Assembly (NCBI RefSeq): GCF_949628265.1
Contig: NC_088790.1
Span: 18,294,545 to 18,358,544, forward strand
Direction: 5' to 3'
Length of the DNA stretch: 64,000 nucleotides
Source of the DNA: Cloeon dipterum
Lineage: Eukaryota > Arthropoda > Insecta > Ephemeroptera > Baetidae
Position 1 is the first letter of the stretch. The number at the start of each line of letters is the position of its first letter. Below, piece after piece: positions 50,026 to 64,000 of the stretch. The position numbers and the translations under genes were made by a program. Under the pieces are notes generated by a model. The model saw only the letters and a program-made list of their open reading frames with translations, did no database searches and had not been told where the DNA came from.

Positions 50026-53000
50026 GGTAAGTAACCCCTATAATATAAATTATGCTGATGATTTCATGAACAATTAAAGTTAAATTAGCACTTAAGGAAA
50101 ACGAGTTATGCAGAATAAAAATTTCGCAACCTTTTATCGCTCCAATAGATGGGAAAGTTCTCCCGTAATTTGAAGGTTTAATGACTAATGACGCAAAAAT
50201 AGTTCACCTGTCCGTCACTCCTTGACATGAAATTCGTTTTCCCCAAAGTTATAACAACAATATCACCACAAAAATGTTCGATAATGGCCCGCATCTGTGC
50301 ATGTCATTAAAAATCATACTGTTTCAAAGTTGATAGCTCTTTAATTATTTCTCTTTGCCAACATGAAGGTTTAGATAAACGCAACCGAGAATCAAAATTT
50401 CAGTGTTTTAAAACGATGAACGCGCACCGTCATTATCGGAGTGTGTCAAAAGTGAAAGAGTTAAGGTGAAAAAGAGCAACACAGTTTTCGCGACGAAGGG
50501 GAAAATTATTTTTTTGATGAAATTTTCCATTGCCAAAGATGAAATTTTAAAATAAAAATTATAATAAAAAATTTCTCAAATCATCAGTTTCACACGAAAC
50601 AAGCTCTGGATGGGAAGAGTAATATTTAAGGAATTTAATTTCATCTCAAAATACATTAATTTTAAACAGGGCTTCACTGCAAAATTTAAGAAATGCAATG
50701 AAAAACAAAGATTTTACTAGAAATTAATGAAACTAATTGCTGCCTCTCGAACTCGAAAACTTCTAATCGACAAACATGCATAACTATTTATATCCTATTT
50801 ATAATACTTTAATGAAGACAATACAGTCATCACTGTCCACAACACAAACCGCAGAGTGTTATTGTAATGCTAATTTGAGCAAACCTGATGATATATTGGT
50901 TATTTTTTCATTTCTTTTTGCAAAGCATGGATAATTAGCGTAAATGCATTTTTTGTTGTCCTTTGTATTAAGCCAACAGTAATTTCACTATTAATTAGTT
51001 GACAAAAGGCGCCCGTGTTTATCTCTAACACTTGTTTACTTCCACGAGATAAACTGAATTCACATGACTCAAGCTAGCTAGTCTCGTTTTGCGAAAAAAA
51101 GATAACAGATGGATTATTCTTGTCACGTTTTTGGGGGAAATGCTTTTTTCGTTGCATTGATGAAGATTAATTGAATTAAGCTTATTCTCACAATGTAACA
51201 AGCTATAGTTAATTGGAGTAATGAATATTGGCTCACACGTAAAACGACGAAATAATACGAATTTGTAAGAGCAAGTTGAAAATTTTGCCTTACATATTAG
51301 GGAACGAGCTAATTTCCAAATTATTGTTCCCGATCTCGGTCATCCATAATATTTAAATAACTTAATTGATTTTATCTCGATTCAATTAGATCATACCTAA
51401 ATGGTGACCTGATATTTTCACATTCTCTAACCTAGTATTTAAAATTTGCATGTGATTTGAGTGTTTGTTTTGTGTCTTTGGGTGGGTTTGAGCAATGCTA
51501 AAGGAGTGGCTCAACCGACTTTTATTTTATGAGGACATTTGATACTTAACCGTAGAGTAGCGTGTCAAATGTAATGTTGTGTCACCTCAGACTCCCAAGT
51601 CTGAAATCCCTGCAGATATCTTAATTGACAGAGAGCATAATCATAAAAGCGAGCCAATTTGGCCGCTCGGCGCCGCGCATCCTCCCGGGGCAACTCTCCT
51701 TTTTTGGTCACAGGTGCAAGGTGCACTCAATCCGGTCGGACGGTTGAATGCACGCCAACTGCGGTTGCATTATCAACAAGAATCACGGCGGCAAGTTGTT
51801 TTAATATTCGTTGTGAATGGGCGGCGGAGAATACCAAAAGCGAAGCCCACTTGCGCATCTCAAACGGACATGGGCGACTAGGAGTTATTGCCAACTCATT
51901 CTTCTTGCAGGAAAATAAATATTTAAGCACATCTCATTTTTCGCACTTTGCGCTGTCACAAATCGGCGTTAAATTGCAGTTGGAGTTGGAATATAGTTTC
52001 TTTTCCGTACAGCCCCATCAAATTGAGCAAGGAGCCTAATAAGAGATGAATGCCATTTTTCAATGAAAGATGATTAATGATAATTATGATTGTGGGTTCC
52101 TTAGAAATGTTTGTATGGCGCTGTTTTCGTCTGCTTATATTCTTTTAGTATACGAGATGAATTAAATTTGAATATAATTATATTCTCTGTCTAAAGCAAA
52201 CAACGCACATAAGGAAAAAAGAAGCTTAATTAAAATGTTTCCCGCATTTGGCAGTCAAATCACGTTTTCGAGCGTGCTAATTGTTGGCATATATCCGAAA
52301 AAGCTTTTTTCTCGTTTATTTGGCCAGCTTTTATCATCCGCCACTTGTTTGGAATAATGATATGCAGGTGCCGAGACCAATTTGAATAAAAACCTGCTGT
52401 GTGTCGCTGCCTCTCTTGCTTCCACACAAAGAAAAACGCTGTGTGTGCCTTATGTAAATTTAATGCGTGCGTCCACGTAATCTTGCATAAGCGTTCATTT
52501 CCAATTCAAGACTCCTTATTTCGCGGCAGATGATCTCATAAAGCACAGAGAGCGGTCGCTTCAAAGCACGAATTACTCTTTCTCACACTTGTTACCCCAC
52601 TCATCCATTGTTTTCAAAATAATGCAATCAATTGCGATCATCATGATGAAACGAATTTTATCGATGAAAAACGCTGAAAGCTTTCAAGTCTTATATAGCT
52701 TTGGAAAATTATCTATTAACATCGCAAAACTTCTATTTCCTAGTTCCAGTTGATTATTGTCGTTGAAATAATCAAATATTCAATAAACGCCATTATAAAT
52801 TCAGAGATAAAGACTGTTATTAAACGTTGAGGAACAAAACATTTCCTCGCAGCAAATTAAATAGCATTCCGCATCAGCCTAATGACAGGCGCGGAGAGGT
52901 CACGACCAAGAGTTTAAGGCAAATTTAGGCGGCCAAATTTAGTCAGCTTCTCATCATCGAGCGAAACAACCGCAAATTTCAAAGCAAATTGAATTAATAT

Positions 53001-56000
53001 ACCTCTCTGGCATTGAATTATGTGAAACGCCGAGCAATTTTCCGCGCGCAAAGTGGAACGCTTAGCAATTCGCAAGACTGAGTGAAAATTCGTGTTGTGC
53101 AAAATTTTCGGCTTTAATGCATGTTCACAACGCGCAGCAAAGAGTTTTGCGTCGCCAGCGTCGCAGAGGTGACATAGCATGTCAGAGATATGCGAGAGGG
53201 AAAAGTTAGCTGGTCAAACTGGAATTTCCTCGGTGGAACTCAAAACGAAGCGTTTCTCCACCAAAAACTGCTCAAAAAAGAGGATGTGTTGGGAAACAAG
53301 CTTGAAAATTGCAAAATCAAATGAAGAACTTGTGTTTGTGTGTGTGCTCGTTTGCATTTAATATTAACTATGTAACTTTATTTCCAGAAAGGGATGCAAT
53401 TCTCTTCAATTTAGATACTCACTTTAACTGCAAGTTAATTATTTCTCTGCTATACTTTCAAAATATTTGAAATGAATCTTTTTTCTCAAGCCGACGTGAT
53501 GAAAAGTTCGCTCTGCGCACATATATACTCATTTCATGTCACCGCACTGAATATGTTTCAGCACACACTGCGCAACCAATACGGTGCTCTGATTGCAAAA
53601 AGAAGGCAAACAACTTCTTGGCTCTATTTCAGAATAAAATTGAACCGTAAATTACACTTTTCCGCTTCAATCCAGCAAAAACTTTGCCCGTCGCATGAAC
53701 GGAACCATAAAGTTCGAAGCGCGAAACAATTTCTCAAGCTGTTTTCTGTCCCGTCTCATCGGGTAAACAACTTTGTAAATTCAGTAATAGCGGCAGAAGT
53801 GCATTTGAGCTTAATTTCTGTGAATTACTCTTGAACTCACTAGCAAGACTCATTTTTCAATTCGCTTTGGCTGTATGAAAAACGGCTCTTTCAGACCACT
53901 TTATCGACCGTAAAATCGCATAAAAATTGATTAGAATACGCATAAACAAGCCAAATCAAATGGGTTAGGCTCTTCACGGAATGCAATACAACGTTCGGAA
54001 TTAAACGGTTGGCCGAGAAACCAAACTGGAAATTATTGTGGTGTAATAATTGCCTCTGCCAAAAGACCCCCCAGAGCTGTCACTCATGTAAAACAACTTT
54101 AACTCAATTGCGAATGGTAAATGACTAAAGTGGATCACCACTTCCCACACGAAAAGGTTTTGAAACAAGACAGATTGATTTGAAACAAAAAGCCACTTTA
54201 GCTTGACATATATTTGAATGTAGTACTATCTTATATTTCCACCTCTTGATAGTTAATGTGAAAGACAAATTGCATGAGAAAACTTTGACAGTTGCAATTT
54301 AAAGTTTGGCTTTAGAGTTTGCTATGCGGTTTGAGGAATATATTATCGAGTTTCCATGTTCTGATTATATAGAAGATGAAAGTTATCGCGCGTGCATGAA
54401 TAAGTGGCGCCAAAGGTTGGCGCCCATTAAAATGAGCTCTAATCCACTTTAAAGCAAAACTCCTGCTCATCTGCATTGAATGAGTTCCATTATGTTAAGT
54501 AAAAAGCTGCTCCTTCTGAGCTGACGCCTGCTGCCGGTTTTTCTCTCATTCTTTCTCACTCGCTGGCTGGCTGGCTGATGGTGGCCCCTGCCATGATAAG
54601 AAAATGTTAATTTAAAAGAGGAGCGGTATATGTAATTAATTAGGATGATGATGCTCATGTAATTAGGTGCGGTTGTTGTCTCTCTTGGTCCGAATCGCCT
54701 TCTAGGATAAACATCATTCTCGAGAGTGTGATGGAGAGGCCGGTTTAAGTGGGCAAACACTCAAATGACGAGAGTCACTGTTGTTGATGCAAAGGAAAAG
54801 CATGAGCAGAGATTCTCGTTTGATTTTAAAATTGTTATTACTCATTCACCACTATCATCTCCAACAAACAATAATGAAAGCAGTTGAAAATCTTTATGTA
54901 TACGTTCGACACTTACATAGGGTGTGAATGATAGACATAGCATTACAGACTTACGAAAAACACGCAAACAAAACATAAAATTCGATGCAAATGTGAAACA
55001 ATATAAAGTACTATCTCACTCTCTCATACTGGACTGCAATTCTTTTTCCCCAAGAGGCCTAATCAGCTGTTCTTTACTAACAAAACCAAATCAGCACAAA
55101 CTTTTGAGTTAAGAGCCGTTGAAAACGCTTGATTGTATGCAGTTGCTGGGAAAAATAAAGACAGAGCGCTTTGTGACTAGTGTTCTATTCAAAATTGTAG
55201 CCAATTAGCCAATCACCCTGCGACATCCAGTTAAAAAATATTTTCTTCTCTTTTCAATAAAATCTACTAAAACAGGCGTGTTACCCTAAAGCTTTAAGCA
55301 TAAAATATTCAATTCTAATCGTTTAACTGTATTTATTTCTGGAATCATCTGAATTTAACGCGAGAGCAAGTTCAACTAAAAAATGCGTGTGTCTAGCATT
55401 TTGTCATATTTTGAGAACACTTTTTAGGCACGTGCGTTTTCGCACGCTCACGCAGATCGTCTTGGGCAATTTGTTTCGACATTTTGAGCTCTGGCCGGTT
55501 TGCGAGGTGGAATTCAAATAAACGCGACTGGCGGACTGGTTTTTATTTCAATTTATGTGTGAACTCCGGGCCGCGCATTTCCTCGCAGACAACCAAGCCA
55601 TGCCATGCGCTGGCGGAGGCAGATTAGGCAGGCTCAACTCGTTTCAACGTAAATTAGGGGAGGAATTGAGATTAAGAAGGCTGAGTCGCCGTTGTCTGCG
55701 GCTCGGCTCGCGCAGAAGCTCAAAGTTATTGTTATTGCACCAGGACAGGCACGCGCCCGCGGCACTCCATTTAATTTTGCATATCTACGCACCCAGGGGA
55801 AGTGAAGCAGATAGATTGATGTTGCCCACCCTGCCGCTCTATCTTAATTAGGTGTTGCTAAGCGATAGGCAGAGAACTTTTGGAAAGCAAAAGTAAATTT
55901 ACTTTGTAAGAAATTGAGATCGATATGTTTTATTTGGAAGAAGGAAATTAAGCGGTGTCGCTACCATTTTCTATTTTTTGGGGAAGTAAAAAAATTAATA

Positions 56001-59000
56001 ATACAGCTCTTCATACTTTTGTCACGCAAATTTTATGAATATTTTATTAATTCACGAACGAAAATTATTTAAAAATTACACTTGCAATTTTAAATAAAAC
56101 TTTAAAATATTTTCGACGCTTAAAATGATCAACACATTTTGTTGATTGCTAGCATTTTAACGTAACGAAAAAATATTGGGTCAAATCAGGAGATTTCTTC
56201 AAAATTTGTGTTTTGGGGTGAATTAAAACGTGCACTATCTCGCATCATTCGATTGATCTTTTATTTACTTGTTCTCATCTTGATTTACAAATATAATTTT
56301 AAGACACGAGGACTTCAGCAATATGCCTCAACCAAAAAGATTAAAATATATCCGAATGTGCTTATCATACAGTGGCATATAAGATCATATTCTACCTAAA
56401 GCTGTTGTGGCACCGTTTACGAGGCAGTATAAAGTCACTAAAATTCCGATTTTTATTGTTATTACCATTTTACACTACCCCGTAATCGAGGTCCTCTCTC
56501 GGTGCAAATTTGCGACGGCGGCGTTTGGCGTCGCTCTAATTTAGTGCGGCCTATGCACACTCTGCACTGCCAGCAGCCGGCGCCCAACGTAATTATTCAA
56601 ATTTGGGGTCACACTAGCGTGCTTATCACGCGCACAACCAAGCAGACGAGTGTATTTCCGCGAATTGCCCTGCGTGCGAGATTACAAACAGACCATTTGG
56701 TTACTGGTGAAATTATTTGCAGATAAAATGCCATTTGACGCAAGTGACGATAAAAATGGGGCACAATTTTGGTTAACGCCTAGATTTTGTTCCTCGCGTA
56801 GAAAATATTTTTGTTGCTCAGCCCGCTCATAAAAGACAGCTTCATATCGTGAAATTAAATTGCTTCATTGCCGTCAGAAGATAACAAGTTTTCAGCATCA
56901 CATTTAAAGTCACATTCATCAATCCACGGATTAAGAGCGCTGAATTCATTTTTCTGTGACCCTTTGAGTAGCTTAGGACTCTTGTTATGTGCTTGGCAAG
57001 ACTGCAACAATTGAAATCCTTTGCCAGCGGCCCAAGCAGTAAATCACGCTGAAATTAAGCACGTGCGTGTACACGTGTAATGATGAGAATGCTATTTCGA
57101 TTTGCTGCGGGTTATGGATTCTAGGCCAATGATCACTCGGCGTACGGAACGAGATACTAAATCTAAAAAAACGTTGGGAATGAAACAAACAATGGCGATT
57201 ATTTTTGCTCTAGACTGAATGGTAAAAATAACTGTGGTAATTTTTTTTAAAATTTTATAAATATTATTTTTTAATGAATGCAGTAATATACTTACTCAAA
57301 CTCATCAAAAAGAACAGTTTTTAAATCGATATTATATCAATCTTTCAACCGCACTTATTAAATAAAGTCAAAATTGTTTCTCGCAATCAGTCATCTTTTA
57401 TGATTGAGATTTTCGTTCTAAATATAAATAAATCAAGAAAAAGTTATACTTCTTTTCACATATAAACAAACGAGACACTTTAAATGAAGCATTTGAATAT
57501 ATTCAAATCCGTATTTTAAGGGTCTTTCATTTCAAGAAAGTAATATGACAACCCAAAAACCCTTTTCAACTTTGACAGTCCTAATGAAGACACTTGTTTC
57601 CCGGATTCATCCAATCAGCTTGTTGAAGAGTGAATAAGAGACGAAAATGAGGAGTAGACGAATTCGTTCCACCCGCAGTTCTATACTATACATAATCAAC
57701 TCGTCTCTTTTCGCAGCGGTGGTTCTCGCGTGGCGCACGCAGCCCGACACTTGATTCACTTCTAAGTCTAAGCAGCTCTTTGACGTCACGATTCGCGGCC
57801 CATTAACCTCTCGCGCGACTTTTGGCTGCCGTCTTGTAGCCTCCGGGGGCGCAAGGCAAGTGCCAAGCAAAATAGCTGATGTGATTTATTCCTGCGGCTG
57901 TCTATTAAGTTTTCCCGCCGAAACAGGATTTACCGCGGCTATTGTCGTTGCGAAAGGCTTTACTCCGCACGACTTGTGCGAGAAGCATCCCTGATTTACG
58001 ACCGTGCAAAATTGAACACATAATATTTCCGCCAACGTTTGGTTTTCTGGGTAGGTCACTCTCTTGGCAAACTTAAATGATGAATGGCCAGCTGGCTTCT
58101 TTGTTGTGCTCTATTTGGGAGACACTGCGTATTTTCGGGGATGATATCGCACAGTAGGATTCTATACGCATATGCTCGCAAAACCACAGGATTTATGTGA
58201 CATTTATTAGGCTCTCTTGAATTTGTTACAAAACAATGAAAAAACTCTTGGTCTCGCCGCGCTGTTCTCTGCATATAAATTTACCACTTTTTTACGAGCA
58301 TGATCAGAGATAATGAAAGGAAAAGAGTTATTTTTGTTCGAAATAATCATCATTGAACACACAGTTTCCTCAAATTCCGGGCAATGACAGGTCAAGAGGC
58401 AGGATTAAACGATTTCCCACGTAAAAATATTATCGACGAAGTAATCTTTTATTCGTTCCTCTCACGAAAACGGGTCGTAAAGAGGGCCGTTTTCAGCCAA
58501 ATCAAAATAGAAGCGCTGTCAAGCAGAAAAGTGACACTAAACTTGACGGTTTACTGCCCACGTTGATCGAGATTTCTCGATAATTGATAAAAACTGTACA
58601 GCTGAATTCAACAAAATAGGAACGACTGAATCCCTTACTCGTTATGTAACAACAGTTGTTGTTCCGTCATGCACATCTCATTATGCAAGCCAAACACTCG
58701 AGGAATGTGCGGCGGCAAAGAAGTGAACGAGCTACTGGACGGGAGAAAGAGTTGGCATGAGAAGTGCCTGTTGATACAGGGGTAGCCCTCCTTTGTACAG
58801 ATCATGGACGGCACTGATGAAGTATATCTGAATTTTCATTATTTAATTTCATGTGCATTTCGGGATCACATTTTCGACAACTACCGACTTTTGAATGCTA
58901 ACAAGTGGTTTCAAACTTAAAGTGCCGACAAAAGTTTACCTCATTGCCTAGGGATAATTTCAAACGCAATAATTTCTAGGAGCGTTAAGGGTGATCCGAG

Positions 59001-61782
59001 CTGATAGATCGTGGAGTCGGCGTCATGCAAGCGGCTCATTAATTTAATTGCACCGTATAAAGGTGGATTTCTCGAGTTAGCGGTGGTGGCGGCAGCTTTT
59101 CCATATTGATTACGGGCCCAAGAGGCTGAGACAGGTGACATCGATCAATTCGCGGAGACGAGTGAGAGCAGAGAGGCCGGTTTTTTCTGCTCCGTCTCTC
59201 CAATTGCACAGCAAATAAACGCTCACCAGCCTCCTGACTCGTTCGCTGATTTTGAATTGATCGTGTTTGCCTATGCGTGATCAATTTCGACCCCGACAAC
59301 TGCGACTGTTGACGTCTGCTGCTACGCAAGAGTCCCCAGTGATATACCGATACCACAGTGAACTTTTTGCAAGAGCAAGGCGTGAACTTTCGATTTTTCT
59401 TGTGTGTCAAGAAATTTAGCCGTCTCCATCCTCGTTGATACATATTTGATGAAAAGTACAATTTTTAATTTATATTGTCTTGGAGTGTGTATTTCAATAG
59501 TCTTTTTGCTTTCCTATAATTATTTGTCAATTTTGAAGCAATTATTTTTTTAAACCGTCGTAACCAACTTTTTTAACATTGCGAACAAATTACAAGAGCA
59601 CACGGGGCCCAGAAGCCCTGTCCAGAGAAGGACCAGCTTATATGATACTACCCCCACACCGGGGTCTTTTATTGGAACGCTGGACATTCATCCCGTGAAA
59701 TTGATTGACGCATTATGGAAAATATGTTTATCAAATATGTTAAGAATGAATTATCAGTAATTAATATGCAAGGTTGACATAATCGATTTGTTCACATACA
59801 TCAAAGAAATTAACTTGGTGATTTTCCCTTCAACTGTAATTGATGGGTGTTTTGGCGACGTAATGCGTCAGACAATATATTTAACAAATTGATTTGAGTC
59901 GGCCAATTAGCTATCTTTCAGTGCTTCGCACCCGGCTACGAAAGTTAACAATAACAACTTTTCACAAGGCACTCTTTTGCTTGATTAGCCGAGATTAAGC
60001 AGAGGGCCAGACTGATTAATCAAGGCAACATTAAAGGCGAACGTGCGCACTCTCTCGTTTATTTGGCCACGTGGTCGTTTATAAATAGGCGCAACTCAAA
60101 GTGGAGATCAACTCAAAATACCTCCTCTTCATGGCTCTCGTCGGCCTGAGCGGTTGAGAGGTGAGAGAGAAGATGGACAGCTGGAAAATAGGAGAGTGTT
60201 TGTTGACCGGTCATTTTAATTGGAATCGGATTCCGAGCCGGCGCTCTGATTCTGAGCTTTTAAGTCGCACGTCGAGATAAATTTCGGACAGATAGCCGCG
60301 CGCTGGGGACAAAAGTGGTTCCAAATGAGAGCTGATTGCGCTGAAAAAGCTCGGAATTCGCCATTAAATTGCGCCGCGGACTTACTTTTTCTCAGAGATA
60401 CAATCGCAGTGCTGATGAAAAGCGTTATAAATTTCTTACGGCTCGTTGCGTGCAACTTAAATTTATCGCTGAAATATATAAAGCTGACTAATTGCTGTAT
60501 TTTTCCGTCGAGCGAAAAATAAGGCAGTTTGCAGGGGCTAATCAATTTTGCAATGTGTGAAGTCGTAAACTCCACTTTAAATAACGATTGAAAATGATAA
60601 ATGTTACTTTTCAGTTGCTGTATATAAATAATGAGTAAAATGCAGACAGGTTTTGTGTGTTAGTCAAATAAATAAAAATAAATAGCAGTTTTAAATTTAA
60701 AGTGAATTTTCAATGCCAGTTATATGAAACAAAAAACACCATTAAATGGAAATAAATAGCAAGATTGGGCGAAGAGAACTAGCAAAATACTTTTAAAATG
60801 ATAAATTGCCATGGAACTTTCTCACCACACGCACACGGAGCGTAAATTACAAACACGAATTCAAACCACTTTCTTTCATCAATTAAACTCATAAAAGCTG
60901 AAACCTGGTGGTTCCAAATTATTATGCCCTTTTCTTCCTTATTGTTAGTGACGTCAAAATAATTCGTTTAAAAAGTCTATTTGTCACAGGGGGAATGTTA
61001 TTTGTGACTTAATTTTAATTAAAAAAATGGTCGCTAGGCTGTTGGTTCCTTTCTTGACTGTGTTAATCCTCGTGTAATCACACCTTTGACTCATCCGACT
61101 CATCAAAAGGAATTAAGAAAAGGAGGACAAATTCGCACTTGGTCTAGCGGAAATTGCTTCATCAGGGTGTCTTTCCTCGAGCATGACAAAGCGCCAAAGC
61201 CAGACTGCAAACAAAAGAGCGCGGCTCGTTTGTGCAGCTCGAGAGTCCGTTTTTAATGTCTTTCTTGTCGTAATTTGCGCGATACTTTACACCACCTTTC
61301 GCTTGCCAGCAGCCTAAATTATTTCGCGCGCCGCCGCCACTATAAAATTATTATCTGTCGGCGTCATCTTGAGGAGCAACAACTAGAACTGCTCTGCTCC
61401 TCTCGCTCGCCCTCAGCTCCATCGTCTCATTATGTAATGGTGTTTATTTATCCTCTGGCCGGTTCTTTCTCTTCTCAGCCAGCGCGATAATCTGTCTGAG
61501 TAAGTGAGAATTAAGCTCAGGCTCGGGATTATTGCGCGTAAATTGTTGATGTTTGCCTTCAGATTGGTAGCTGACGCTCAATTAACAGATGATGAGCAGT
61601 GCCGTAAACTTGGATTAGAATGAAAACATTTCCTGAGAAAACAGTGCGTGATTCGCTGAAATTAATTAAAAGTTAATTTTAAAATTCTTCTCAAGTTTTT
61701 GAGGAAAGATTTTCTTCTTAAATATTTAAATTAATTCCTTACTTGAAATTTCATTTTTTCTAGGAATTTAAAGTAAAGTGTT

Positions 61783-61810
61783 AAAATAAAGTCTCATGAG
61801 ACTTTATTTT
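61783..61810. repeat. perfect 28-bp palindrome
   Basis: Left arm AAAATAAAGTCTCA and right arm TGAGACTTTATTTT are exact reverse complements with no spacer. With a one-base bulge the symmetry continues for three more bases into TTAAAA / TTTTTAAC. The function is unknown. Confidence 0.9.
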
Positions 61811-63900
61811 TAACTTAATTTAAAGCACCATTATACCTTTTTATTATGAAACTGTAGTTTTTATAAAAAAATCACTGCTGTTGAAAGAGGAATAGGGAAC
61901 AAGTTAATGGTCTTGATGTCTAGATTGTACATATACTCTCAATGGAGACCTACACCGTTGCGAAACTTTTCAACGCGTATTCAAACGTTTTGCGTAACGC
62001 TCAGCATTTCATTGTATGGCAAAAAAGAATGTGTCACGCATCCCATTTAACTCTAATGTCAGCAGCGCGCTCAAAGGTTAAGACGCGTGCGTGAGTTGTT
62101 CTTAAAAAACGTATTCTGTCAACGGCGGCAGAGGTGTCACTCCGTGATTCTCCTGCTCTGCTTTTGCGAGTGACGAGAAAAAGTTTTCTTTTTTATTCTT
62201 GCGTCTGTGCACCGCGGAATGGGGACAAGCAGGCGGCGGTGAGTGCTCGGCGGGACAAGAATGCATAAGCTCTCTCAGATCTTTGGATGCCGCTGCCGAG
62301 ACATCTATTATCCTGCTGCTTGCTCTATTTTTGAAGTTAACAAATAGGAAAGCAGCAGGAAAGTTTGGAAAGAGATATGAGAGGTGAGAAGGCCTGAAAC
62401 CAGGATGCATTTCCAGTTAATGGAGCTTAGAAGGGAATTAAACTGCAGCTGCTATTTTTGAAGAAGAATCTTTGACTGATTTGTGTAATGACAGAAGGCT
62501 CAGGGCTATTTCTGTCTGAAATTGTTGACTGTTCCAATTACACCTCGTCCAACATCTAGAACAAACTCGGAGACGGCATGATGATTTCTCGAAGGGTTTG
62601 TGACACTTTCTGGTAATCGGGTGTCAGTCGTCACTTGCAATAAATGCCGCTGAAAGATTGTTTCGAACTTCACCTTTTCTAATAACCTGAATTTTTAAAG
62701 CCCTTATCTGATTCCCAATGCATTTTAATAGGAAATTTTTATGCCACGTTATTTCATTAGTAATAAAACAGTCAATAATACAACAAAAAGGCTAAGACTA
62801 GGAGGCAGCATTTGCATTTAAGTGTTTAATGTGGGCTGGCGCCAATAAAATATAACACACTCTATCTGCATCATCAAACAGACAAAACGATAAATAGGCA
62901 GGGAAGCAAACAAATATGGAACGTGCATAAACAGATTATGCCCGTAAAAGTGTCAGATTCATAAAATACAGTCGTGAAGCGAGGAAAGCCAGGGCTTATG
63001 ATGTGTGCGAGTCGATCTTAGCAGAACGAAAACATTTCACGTAAATACAATCTCGGCCGATCGATGCTGCGTCCACGTGGGCTTTGTTGGCTGAAATCAC
63101 GCGCACTCAACATTTCCGCGACCAGCCTATTATGTTTTCTGTGATTCCCATAAAGCAGCAGGCGCCCGAAATAGCCGGCCGGCGACTTGATTCGCGGGTT
63201 CGCCGATCGAAGCATCTCGCACGAAACGGGCTTGTTTAACGCTGTCGCACCGAAACAACACAGCCGAATTATGTAGCTATAAAAAATCGGCCAGTGAGCC
63301 CACAAAAAAGGGGAAAGGCGTGTAATGCTCTTCGAATGAAAGACACACTCGCACTGTTGGATATCAATTTTACGATCTCGAAGCCTCTTCAGCAATAAAA
63401 ATCGGATCACTTTTCACGACCTGCTGCTGCTGCAACTCATTTCAAAGCAGAATTTCCTTCCAAAAGCTTGGAAAGCATTAGCAACAGATGCATTGATTAA
63501 ATTTGACCAAAATAGGTAGCTCTCTCTTCTGGATTTTGATATCAAACACGCCTCGACCTTGGTCCAGAAAAACTCGCATTTTTTAAGATTTCAGAAAAGC
63601 GCTTTTATTCGTAAAGGGGAACTGTTAGTCAGACTTTCAGAAACTTCCGACGCTAAAAGATATTTAAATTTATGACCAAAGCGGGATATGCATGGGCCTA
63701 TTCAAATCATCAGGAACTGTGTTCTGTTCATTTAAGAGCGTGTTTTGAGTAAATATATATTTATTGTTCCTAATTGTAAGTTATGAGAAGTTGTGCAGAC
63801 AAAAATATAACAAAGTTCTTAAAAAAATTATACTTATGATTTCCCTTATCCTCATTGCATTATAAAATAAGTATAAAAATCATCCAGTCAAAAATATTAT

Positions 63901-63926
63901 AAATAAATAAATAAATAAATAAATAA
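63901..63926. repeat. (AAAT)n microsatellite
   Basis: More than six tandem copies of a 4-base AAAT unit near the right end of the window. Confidence 0.95.
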
Positions 63927-64000
63927 CTGACACGTTCAAATTTTTAGAGGCGAAAAGTATGTTTTGAAAACGATTTAGTAAAAATCATAATAACATAGGT

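Larger units (their letters stand above)
46666..64000 (+). other. no coding seen; probably large intron of the ETHR-like gene, at least in part
   Basis: The exon ending at 46665 needs a continuation with TM3-TM7. I looked for the expected class A words (a D/E-R-Y block, CWxP, NPxxY) on the plus strand and found none, so the next exon probably lies beyond 64000. Frames on both strands in G+C-richer blocks (near 47.3-47.6, 48.6-49.0, 51.6-52.0, 53.5-53.8, 55.6-55.9, 59.0-59.5, 60.2-60.6 and 62.1-62.4 kb) overlap one another and match no domain I know. A nested gene cannot be excluded. Confidence 0.5.

Noticed and set aside
59039..59461. 140-codon minus-strand open frame
   Set aside because: The composition looks random, it has no family resemblance, and it lies within the presumed large intron.
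59650..59665. G+C-rich ACCCC...GGGGT hairpin
   Set aside because: Arms of only five bases with no flanking structure of an RNA gene or element; too short to call.
1..64000. tRNA, rRNA, CRISPR and transposon signatures
   Set aside because: No T-loop/B-box tRNA pattern, no rRNA-like block, no regularly spaced direct repeats, and no transposase or reverse transcriptase words were seen. Small non-autonomous elements cannot be excluded by eye.

Overview
The window is nuclear DNA of an animal, very probably an insect. It is AT-rich, CpG is not visibly depleted, coding is sparse and split by short GT-AG introns (about 54-500 bases where both ends are seen), and there are (CT)n and (AAAT)n microsatellites. 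The best-conserved coding exon (46.3 kb) reads as the start of an ecdysis-triggering hormone receptor, a receptor known from arthropods. I cannot name the species. I see no bacterial, viral, CRISPR, tRNA or rRNA features, and no clear transposon.

Layout. (1) 1-12.3 kb: no supported gene; microsatellites only. (2) 12.3-16.1 kb, plus strand: a cluster of C-type lectin-like genes. One model is complete: 5 exons, 229 aa, with a signal peptide interrupted by an intron, a Thr/Pro/Lys-rich stalk and a lectin-like domain. A second gene is seen for its last two exons. Further lectin-like exons lie downstream, some apparently decaying. (3) 16.6-17.2 kb, minus strand: two weakly supported exons of unknown function. 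(4) 19.2-24.7 kb, minus strand: a tandem array of four related rhodopsin-type (class A) GPCR genes. Gene C (22999-24715) is intact over 4 exons and 310 aa but has lost the canonical DRY and NPxxY motifs. Gene B (20438-21586) keeps both motifs and has 5 exons, with a reading-frame problem in TM4. Two copies are dead: A (about 19233-20150) and D (about 22477-22860). (5) 24.7-46.2 kb: no supported coding sequence. (6) 46320-46665, plus strand: first coding exon (N-terminus, TM1, TM2) of an ETHR-like receptor behind a GC-rich leader. The rest of that gene was not found in the remaining 17 kb, which is therefore either a large first coding intron or intergenic DNA.

How the parts fit. The lectin and GPCR blocks are both local tandem families with live and dead members, that is birth-and-death evolution, and they probably do unrelated jobs: secreted recognition proteins versus membrane receptors. 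The ETHR-like gene is a conserved single gene beside them. Splice models were built by eye from reading frame, GT/AG sites, matching phases and comparison among the paralogues. Exact boundaries need transcript data.
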